Assembly: GCA_046758085.1 (NCBI GenBank)
Contig: JBHHZP010000200.1
Span: 1-5,223, forward strand
DNA: 5,223 bases
Direction: 5' to 3'
Origin: VRUB01 sp046758085
GTDB taxonomy: Bacteria; Pseudomonadota; Gammaproteobacteria; Acidiferrobacterales; SPGG2
Shown here: piece by piece, positions 1 through 4,611 of the stretch
Numbering within the stretch: the stretch's first letter is position 1
How the letters are laid out: each line of letters begins with the position of its first letter
Program-made: the position numbers and the translations under genes
The notes under the pieces: generated by a model
The model's database searches: none
The model's input: the letters and a program-made list of their open reading frames with translations, nothing else
Told to the model about the DNA's origin: nothing

Positions 1-512
1 CCTGCGGGCGCCTCGCTGGTAGGCTTTGGAATGTCTCCCACTTTGACCGAGGGGGCTGCGCCCAACGACTGCAGATAATTGATCACCGCCACGACCTCTT
101 CGTAGCTAAGTTTTGCCGGAGCACCAGTGGAGGCCGGCATGATATTGGCGTAGCCCTCGACCAGGTACGCGCCCGGGTCATAAAGGGCCTGGACCAGGTA
201 GTCCACCAGGTTATCGGGGCCTCCGGAAACGCCTTGAGCCCGCCGCATTGCGATTCCGGCCAGGTTGGGTCCCCGACCGGCGCCTTTCACCCCAGCACCC
301 CGCTCCTTCGTATGACAGGCCAGACAGCCGCGCTGCCGAACAATGATCTTGCCCAGCGCCGCCAGTTGCGCCGGCGCCATCCCTGCCTCAATACGTAGTT
401 TCTCTGGCGGCTCCCAGCGGGTCTGGGGGATCCAGTTCGCAAACCAGACGAAGAACCCGACAATCAGCAGGGCCGGTACCATCGGGGTAACGTAGAAGAG
501 GGTCCGGTTCAC
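1..512 (-). CDS. Membrane-anchored monoheme cytochrome c, C-terminus cut by window edge
   Basis: The 170 codons in the window translate as one open frame with no stop, so the C-terminus is missing. Residues 8-25 form a single hydrophobic segment (an anchor or uncleaved signal). A class I cytochrome c domain follows: CLACH at residues 63-67 binds heme c covalently, GPNLAG at 81-86 is the usual post-heme turn, and GYANIMPAS at 120-128 supplies Met125 as the likely distal ligand. A helix with YEEVVAVINYLQSL (137-150) closes the fold, after which a Pro-rich tail begins. The fold should sit in the periplasm and shuttle electrons. The GTG start overlaps the oxidase stop codon as GTGA, and AAGGAG (520-525 on this strand) lies seven bases upstream, so translation is coupled to the oxidase. 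That coupling and the absence of CydB suggest it is the oxidase's electron-donor subunit; this is inference. Domain identity is firm, partner is probable. Confidence 0.92.
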   Translation of the reverse strand, partial: MNRTLFYVTPMVPALLIVGFFVWFANWIPQTRWEPPEKLRIEAGMAPAQLAALGKIIVRQRGCLACHTKERGAGVKGAGRGPNLAGIAMRRAQGVSGGPDNLVDYLVQALYDPGAYLVEGYANIMPASTGAPAKLSYEEVVAVINYLQSLGAAPSVKVGDIPKPTSEAPA

Positions 513-2275
513 GCCCGCTCTCCTTCGGTCAGGGCGGCAGCGGAACGCTCACCTTCCGCTTTTCCCGTCAAACCGGAGATGGCAAAGGCGACGGCCAGGA
601 GGGCAAAGAAGATCAGTGTGATCAGGGTGATTATGATCGCGGCCTCGCCCAGCGTGGGCAGACCGGCGCCCGCCGAGGTGTCTTCCATGATGCCGAAGAC
701 ATGCCAATTGAGGCGCGCGCCGCTGCGCGCGTAGCCCATAAGCGCCATCAACCACACGATGACGACGGCCAGCGCGACTAACACGTACTGCCCGCGGCGT
801 GGCATGGTGCCCCAGCGCACCTCAGCCGCCATATGCGAGCCACGCAGGAGGTACTGGTCCAGGACGAACGTGACCACGATACCGACGATGAGCACGATGA
901 TCTGCCAGATAGAGGTAGCGATCCTTATGTGGGCCGGCGCGAAATAGCCGTAGATCCCTAAGGCGGTAATGGCGACAGCCGTCAGGCCCAGGGCACCCCA
1001 CTGGATAATGGTGCCGGTCTTGTGCCATGGGACGGTGAGCACCCGACCGGCCCTGCGGTACAGGAGGTAGCTCGCGTAGAGCACTACCAGCACCAGGGTG
1101 ACCGCGATCATCTTGGGCGCCATCACGCCCAGGGCCCCGAGCAGCGGATGGAACCCGCCGGTGGACTCCTCGATGGTAGCCGCCATGGTATGGGGCGTCG
1201 CCCAGACGATGAATCCGACGATAAGGATGACATTGAAAACCGGGGACCACCGCTGCTGTGGCTCGGAGCCCGGTATGCGCAACAGCGAGAGCCAGGCATA
1301 GTAGGTCGCGCCAATGAAAAGGACGGCGATGACAATGGCCTGAATAATGAACAACCATGAGAGGACGCCCCCCATCAGGGTTACGCCGTAGGTGGCGGAG
1401 AACTCGAACAACTCGAAACCGAAGTAATAACCGGCAAAAGGGAGGAACAGCATGGTGAACAAGGCAATCAGATTGCCGGTGTACCCCATCCAGTCGTAGA
1501 GAGCCTTCTCTTGTTGGCTTTTGGCCATCATGAAGCGATACGCGGCATACGCTGCGCACAGCAGGGCGCCGAAGGTGAGGTTGGCAATCAGACGGTGGAC
1601 ATTAAGCGGCATCCAGCCCGGGTTCCATATTGCGTCGTACAAGCTGACAAGGCTGCCCTGATCGTCGATGCCCGTAGGCGTCATCATGAAGGTCGCCCAG
1701 GCGTTGGCGATAAACATGACGATGGTACCGAAGATGTTTAGCAGCAGCCCCAGCACCAGGTGCGCCCACTTGCGCTCGCCCTGAAGCCGGTCCCATGCGT
1801 AATACCAGAAGTACAGGCACAAGGTCTCGGCCACGAAGAACAGGGGGTACACCACGAATGTGGGACCAAAGACCCCCGTGAGGTAATTCATGAACTTGGG
1901 ATAGGCGCTGAACAGCAGAAAGCCCAGCAGGGCACCGGTGATCGCAGTGAGCGAGTACGCCGCCGGTAGCAACCGGGCCATCTCGTGGGCCAACCAGTCG
2001 TAACGCCGTGCGCTTTGGCTATCGTGCTTGGCGGCACGCCAGCCCAAGTACTCGATAAACCAGGCGAACATGGGTACCGCCAGCACAAACGCGGCGAACA
2101 TCAAGTGCAGCTGCGCCACGGTCCACACCGCCAGTCGACTATCGATGAATGCCGGTGACGTGTAATCCGGGCTTACCGGCAACCCTTGTGCGCCGGCCGT
2201 TTCTGCGGCGAGAACGTAAGCGAGCACCGCAAGGGAAAGCATCGACAACCGCGTCCGTGTTTGTGCCCGTGCCAT
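509..2275 (-). CDS. Cytochrome bd-type oxidase subunit I (CydA) homologue lacking the quinol loop
   Basis: This 588-residue polytopic membrane protein has about 13-14 hydrophobic segments after an N-terminal signal-like stretch (residues 10-30, ending AGAQ). It matches the CydA core in order. LHLMFAAF carries His57, equivalent to E. coli His19 (heme b595). FFVAETLCLYFWYYAWDRL carries Glu150, equivalent to Glu107. IANAW (189-193) and NPGWMPLNVHRL carry His227, equivalent to His186 (heme b558). Differences from E. coli: the position of Glu99 is Val/Tyr; only a few tens of residues join the helices near 265-287 and 300-325, where CydA has a long quinol-binding Q loop; GRQPW is absent; Met393 aligns near Gln312, so the second b558 ligand is unclear. 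Extra C-terminal helices occupy residues 420-567. I chose ATG at 2275 rather than an upstream extension to 2374, because GAGG lies seven bases before it and the signal segment starts there. Family knowledge predicts oxygen reduction at the membrane; electron donation by cytochrome c rather than quinol is my inference. Confidence 0.85.
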   Translation of the reverse strand: MARAQTRTRLSMLSLAVLAYVLAAETAGAQGLPVSPDYTSPAFIDSRLAVWTVAQLHLMFAAFVLAVPMFAWFIEYLGWRAAKHDSQSARRYDWLAHEMARLLPAAYSLTAITGALLGFLLFSAYPKFMNYLTGVFGPTFVVYPLFFVAETLCLYFWYYAWDRLQGERKWAHLVLGLLLNIFGTIVMFIANAWATFMMTPTGIDDQGSLVSLYDAIWNPGWMPLNVHRLIANLTFGALLCAAYAAYRFMMAKSQQEKALYDWMGYTGNLIALFTMLFLPFAGYYFGFELFEFSATYGVTLMGGVLSWLFIIQAIVIAVLFIGATYYAWLSLLRIPGSEPQQRWSPVFNVILIVGFIVWATPHTMAATIEESTGGFHPLLGALGVMAPKMIAVTLVLVVLYASYLLYRRAGRVLTVPWHKTGTIIQWGALGLTAVAITALGIYGYFAPAHIRIATSIWQIIVLIVGIVVTFVLDQYLLRGSHMAAEVRWGTMPRRGQYVLVALAVVIVWLMALMGYARSGARLNWHVFGIMEDTSAGAGLPTLGEAAIIITLITLIFFALLAVAFAISGLTGKAEGERSAAALTEGERA

Positions 2276-2304
2276 CGTGAGACCTCGTTCGATTGTTGCG
2301 CTTG

Positions 2305-2535
2305 CTACTTCCGGCGCCGTGGGGAGCGCAAATCGCTGCCCCCGGGTTGCACTCGGTCGGTCGCAGGGCCACACACGCCGCTTACTTCCTCCAGGAATTC
2401 ACGCATTTCCTGCAGGTCTTTAAAGTAAGCCTCGCGATCATCCTGGACATGGCGGATATGCCCGCGCCATATCGGCTCCCCAGCCTGCCCGTACTCCAGC
2501 CAGATCCGTACAACGAACGATTCCAGCGAATCCAA
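2305..2535 (-). CDS. Small soluble protein of unknown function, TTG start
   Basis: A 76-residue product is read from a TTG codon preceded by AGGAG with six bases spacing, a better start than the in-frame ATG at 2637. The sequence opens DSLESFVVRIWLEYG, continues with GEPIWRGHIRHVQDD, then YFKDLQEMREFLEEV, and ends in a basic tail RSPRRRK. From memory, short bacterial hypothetical proteins share this pattern of SFxVRIWLE, WRGHIxHV and a YF-DL-E-FL helix; I do not know a function and name none. It has no membrane segment, signal peptide or CxxC pair, so it should be cytoplasmic. It lies 29 bases upstream of the oxidase on the same strand, so the two are probably co-transcribed. An assembly, regulatory or peripheral role for the oxidase is possible but unproven. 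The basic tail after about residue 50 looks less conserved. Confidence 0.72.
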   Translation of the reverse strand: MDSLESFVVRIWLEYGQAGEPIWRGHIRHVQDDREAYFKDLQEMREFLEEVSGVCGPATDRVQPGGSDLRSPRRRK

Positions 2536-2541
2536 GTTGCA

Positions 2542-2546
2542 CTCCT
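2542..2546 (-). promoter_or_regulatory. Shine-Dalgarno site that decides the TTG start of the small gene
   Basis: On the minus strand AGGAG is followed by TGCAAC and then TTG. The six-base spacing is ideal, and the frame it opens begins exactly at the recognisable SFVVRIWLE block. No comparable site precedes the ATG at 2637 in the same frame. Confidence 0.65.
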
Positions 2547-2553
2547 GCCCATG

Positions 2554-2567
2554 TTGCAAATTGCAAA
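2554..2567. repeat. Tandem TTGCAAA repeat in the operon leader
   Basis: TTGCAAA occurs twice head to tail, and each unit contains the palindrome TTGCAA. The block lies just upstream of the small gene's ribosome binding site and overlaps the candidate -10. It could be an operator; nothing in the sequence names the protein that would bind it. Confidence 0.35.
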
Positions 2568-2592
2568 TAAAGCTACCACGTGCTGGTGACAA
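2564..2592 (-). promoter_or_regulatory. Candidate sigma-70-type promoter of the oxidase operon
   Basis: On the minus strand TTGTCA (2592-2587, five of six to the -35 consensus) is separated by 17 bases from TATTTG (2569-2564, only three of six to the -10 consensus). Transcription would start around 2557, a short leader ahead of the small gene at 2535. The -10 overlaps a tandem TTGCAAA repeat. The position is good but the -10 match is weak, so this could be chance or a promoter that needs an activator. Confidence 0.3.
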
Positions 2593-2810
2593 TCCAGTAA
2601 CAGCCGGAACAGGCGCTCGGTGAACATCGACGGGCATGTGGAGCCACGCCCGCAGTCATGCACACATGGGCGAGAAACGTGTCGATGCAGGGAGCGGAAG
2701 GGCGAGATGAAAGGCTGCTTGTGGGCGAGGTCGCGACCAGGGGTGTTTTTTTCGTTCGCAGCGGTCCCTCTTGCGCGGCAGAACGAGCGGGGCACGACCA
2801 ATGGCATCGC

Positions 2811-2839
2811 TCGGCACCGGTGGTCTCCCTCCGTGCCGA
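2811..2839. repeat. Inverted repeat TCGGCAC / GTGCCGA
   Basis: A perfect seven-base inverted repeat has arms at 2811-2817 and 2833-2839 and a 15-base spacer. Read on the minus strand it has no following T-tract, so it does not look like a rho-independent terminator. It may be an operator or a transcript hairpin about 140 bases beyond the regulator stop. Confidence 0.35.
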
Positions 2840-2910
2840 TACATTGCTGTCACCCGCCTTTCCGTTGCTCTTGGCAGAGGCAGGTAATTCGTTCGATCGC
2901 GAGCTTGTGG

Positions 2911-2942
2911 CCTAGGTCTGCGGCGGTCTGCCGACGCCTAGG
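2911..2942. repeat. CCTAGG-bounded imperfect inverted repeat with internal direct repeat
   Basis: CCTAGG at 2911-2916 and again at 2937-2942 bracket an inner four-base stem (CGGC / GCCG), giving an interrupted hairpin. Within it GGTCTGC repeats at 2915-2921 and 2925-2931, ten bases apart, on one face of the helix. It begins 37 bases past the regulator stop, so it could be a weak terminator-like hairpin, or a binding site for a factor that reads direct repeats. Confidence 0.35.
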
Positions 2943-2978
2943 GTTGGACGCGCCTATTCGGGGCGGTACACTGCTAGC

Positions 2979-4187
2979 CTACCCCGTGGCGCTTGCCTTT
3001 CCCTCAAGGATTTGCTCGTACGTGCGCTGCGTCGCGGGCATGGGTTCCACGCCAAACTCCCGGGCCAGAATACGCTGACAGTGGCGGAACTGGGCTAGCG
3101 CCCGGTCGGGGCGGTCGAGACGGACAAAGTACCCCATCAGCATGCAATGAAAGCTCTCCCGACACGGGTCGTGGACCAGGGCCTTGCGACAGACCTGCAC
3201 GGCTTCCCCGTAGTCGCCACACTCCCCATGGCATTCTGCCATCCGGGCCAGCGTGTCCAGGTAGATCTCGCGCAGCCGCTCGCGCTCTTCGGCGCACCAG
3301 TCTGCAAAAATGTCTTCCTCCAGGTAATCGCCCCGGTAGAGACGCTCGGCCTCGTTGTAGCGGCGTAGCGCTTCATCCCATCGCTGTTGACGCTGCAGCG
3401 TACAGCCCTCAGCGACGAGCCTTTCAAAGGTTTCCGCATCCACCCAAACCGCGTCGCACCTGAGCAGGTAGGCATCGCCGACGGTTTTCACAACGTCCGC
3501 GCCCATGCCGGCGGCGCGCAACTGGCACCGCAAGTAGTACATCGTCACTTTAAGCCGGTCCCACCCGCGGCTTTCGTCGACGTTGGGCCACAGGCAATCG
3601 AGTATACGCTCCCGGTGGACGGGGTGGCCGACCTGCGTGACGAGGTATTTCAACAGCGTCACGGCCTGCTTGCGTTTCCACTTCTCGAGGGCGATGCTAC
3701 GCCCTCCCACCGCCAGGCCGAAACAGCCGAGCGCGAAGACTTGCAGCGGTCCGCGCGGCAGCGTCTGGACATGCCCTTTGTCTTTTTCCTGCAGGAAAAC
3801 GACAGCAACGACTGAACCTGTACGGGCCCGTCGGGCTCGTCTCGGCATGACGAGCGAAGAGATGCCGACCGTAACCCAATCGCCATCCTTGCGGCGTATG
3901 CGGCAGGAAGCCACGCCGCAAGGCAGGCCACTCTGGAAACACCGGCAGACCTCACAATTGGGGACACACAGCGGCTCGCCGCCGGGCAAGACGGCTTGAA
4001 GAACTTCTGCACAGCACCGGCCGATCACCTCGCGCGGTGCGTAGCCCAATAGCTGTTCCGCCCTGTGGTTCCAAGCGGCAACTTGACGGCGGTCGTCGAT
4101 AGCGAAGGCCGCCTCAGAAGCGAAGTCAACCAGCACGATATTCCCATGATACACGCCTGGACTGTCAAGGTGAACAGACCGTTCCAT
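2979..4187 (-). CDS. PAS domain plus BTAD/SARP-type transcriptional regulator
   Basis: This 402-residue cytoplasmic regulator has three parts. Residues about 20-135 are a PAS sensor fold (FASEAAFAIDDRRQVAAWNHRAEQLLGY, closing with VTVGISSLVM and VVAVVFLQE). Inside it is an unusual run of cysteines: Cys58, 59, 74, 78, 81, 83, 90 and 95, including C-x3-C-x2-C-x-C. Residues about 148-250 are an OmpR/SARP-like winged helix (LQVFALGCFGLAVGG, LLKYLVTQVG, RERILDCLWP, LKVTMYYLRCQL, GDAYLLRCDAVWVD). Residues about 250-395 are a helical BTAD domain with TPR-like repeats (FERLVAEG, ALRRYNEAERLYRGDYLEED, ALVHDP, ALAQFRHCQRILAREFGVEPMPATQRTYEQIL). SARP-family proteins usually activate from direct repeats. 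The cysteines suggest metal, Fe-S or thiol redox sensing, which is inference. I use ATG at 4187; two TTG codons lie in frame up to 4199 and neither choice has a strong ribosome site. It is flanked by redox genes on both sides, the likely targets. Confidence 0.9.
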   Translation of the reverse strand: MERSVHLDSPGVYHGNIVLVDFASEAAFAIDDRRQVAAWNHRAEQLLGYAPREVIGRCCAEVLQAVLPGGEPLCVPNCEVCRCFQSGLPCGVASCRIRRKDGDWVTVGISSLVMPRRARRARTGSVVAVVFLQEKDKGHVQTLPRGPLQVFALGCFGLAVGGRSIALEKWKRKQAVTLLKYLVTQVGHPVHRERILDCLWPNVDESRGWDRLKVTMYYLRCQLRAAGMGADVVKTVGDAYLLRCDAVWVDAETFERLVAEGCTLQRQQRWDEALRRYNEAERLYRGDYLEEDIFADWCAEERERLREIYLDTLARMAECHGECGDYGEAVQVCRKALVHDPCRESFHCMLMGYFVRLDRPDRALAQFRHCQRILAREFGVEPMPATQRTYEQILEGKASATG

Positions 4188-4213
4188 AGAAAACAACAAC
4201 AGGGTTGATCTTA

Positions 4214-4274
4214 TTCACCCAACGCGTTGATAAACCTTCCGCGACGGCGCGGCATGCGGGCGCTAACGGGTGAA
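4214..4274. repeat. Inverted pair TTCACCC / GGGTGAA flanking the regulator leader
   Basis: Seven-base arms at 4214-4220 and 4268-4274 are exact inverted copies separated by 47 bases, and the inner edge of the left arm joins the palindrome CAACGCGTTG (4220-4229). Both arms lie just upstream of the regulator start, so they could be paired half-sites for autoregulation. A seven-base match over this distance may also be chance. Confidence 0.25.
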
Positions 4275-4302
4275 CAAAAACGATCCCACGCCGCGTTTGC
4301 GA

Positions 4303-4319
4303 TGGAACAATTTATTCCA
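4303..4319. promoter_or_regulatory. Near-perfect 17-base palindrome, candidate operator
   Basis: TGGAACAATTTATTCCA is symmetric about its central T with only one mismatched pair (positions 6 and 12), giving TGGAA-N7-TTCCA arms. It lies about 116 bases before the regulator start and 290 before the cupredoxin-like gene, where a dimeric helix-turn-helix protein could act on either unit. The binding protein is not identifiable from the sequence. Confidence 0.45.
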
Positions 4320-4415
4320 CCTTGTCGCTTTCGCACGCTCCGACGAGGCCGCCGGTAATCACCTATCTATCTGAGTCTTCAATGATTATTTAGCATTATT
4401 CGTTGTTCGCGCAGA

Positions 4416-4432
4416 TTGGCCCGCAAAATGCA
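4416..4432 (+). promoter_or_regulatory. Candidate sigma-54 (-24/-12) promoter for the cupredoxin-like gene
   Basis: TTGGCCCG, four bases, then ATGCA matches the sigma-54 consensus YTGGCACG-N4-TTGCW with two mismatches. The invariant GG (4418-4419) and GC (4430-4431) are exactly twelve bases apart. It points toward the gene at 4612 and would give a leader of about 165 bases. Sigma-54 needs an AAA+ activator, which the PAS-BTAD protein is not, so the activator would be encoded elsewhere. A chance match is possible. Confidence 0.35.
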
Positions 4433-4447
4433 ACCCTGCATTCAGCG

Positions 4448-4467
4448 CGGACATCCACGGACATCAA
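4448..4467. repeat. Tandem ten-base direct repeat CGGACATCMA
   Basis: CGGACATCCA is followed immediately by CGGACATCAA, identical at nine of ten positions and in phase with one helical turn. It lies just downstream of the sigma-54-like element and upstream of the cupredoxin-like gene. Tandem direct repeats near one helical turn are the kind of site BTAD/SARP regulators recognise, so it is a candidate site for the neighbouring regulator. Confidence 0.4.
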
Positions 4468-4611
4468 AGTGCTTGAACGACGTGCCGTTGAACAAAGCGA
4501 TCTTTTCTTTCTGTGGCCGATTCTGAGCTGCCGTGGACCCAAGAAAGAAAAGGCGCTCCGCAACCCTCCCCAATATCGATAACACGCAAAAGATTAAGGA
4601 GACGAGATTCG

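Larger units (their letters stand above)
2536..2978. other. Intergenic region upstream of the oxidase operon, no convincing gene
   Basis: These 443 bases separate the regulator stop codon from the small gene. Open frames exist on both strands but give Arg/Pro/Cys-rich translations without recognisable domains or good ribosome sites, so I treat them as chance. The region holds the candidate promoter near 2564-2592, two inverted repeats (2811-2839 and 2911-2942), a direct repeat of GGTCTGC at ten-base spacing (2915 and 2925), and a palindrome GGTCGCGACC (2729-2738) followed on the plus strand by seven T residues. No clear intrinsic terminator for the regulator is visible, so read-through into the oxidase operon is possible. 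Confidence 0.6.
4188..4611. other. Divergent intergenic control region
   Basis: These 424 bases lie between the divergently transcribed regulator and cupredoxin-like gene, and no protein-coding frame is convincing. They are more AT-rich than the genes, especially 4371-4410. They hold a ten-base palindrome CAACGCGTTG (4220-4229), an inverted pair TTCACCC (4214-4220) and GGGTGAA (4268-4274), a 17-base near-perfect palindrome (4303-4319), a sigma-54-like element (4416-4432), a ten-base tandem repeat (4448-4467), and a related pair TGAACAAAAACGATC (4271) and TGAACAAAGCGATC (4489). I could not pick out a good sigma-70 promoter for the regulator. Confidence 0.6.

Noticed and set aside
2276..2374. 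N-terminal extension of the oxidase to an ATG at 2374
   Set aside because: It lacks a ribosome site, runs through the small gene's coding region, and adds a Pro/Arg-rich stretch before a good signal segment that has GAGG seven bases before its own ATG.
2536..2637. ATG start at 2637 for the small gene
   Set aside because: No ribosome site precedes it, and the extra 34 residues (HRAPVPAVTGLSPARG...) do not look like the start of the recognised block.
2729..2752. GGTCGCGACC palindrome followed by seven T as a plus-strand terminator
   Set aside because: The palindrome has no room for a loop, is separated from the T-run by GC-rich bases, and no plus-strand gene precedes it.
2382..2807. 141-codon minus-strand open frame
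   Set aside because: Its translation is Arg/Cys/His-rich with no domain, and it overlaps the better supported small gene in another frame.
2620..3078. 152-codon plus-strand open frame
   Set aside because: Composition is chance-like (Arg, Cys, Ser-rich), no ribosome site was seen, and it runs into the antisense of the regulator.
3387..3999. Long plus-strand open frames opposite the regulator
   Set aside because: They are antisense shadows of a gene with clear PAS, winged-helix and BTAD sequence.
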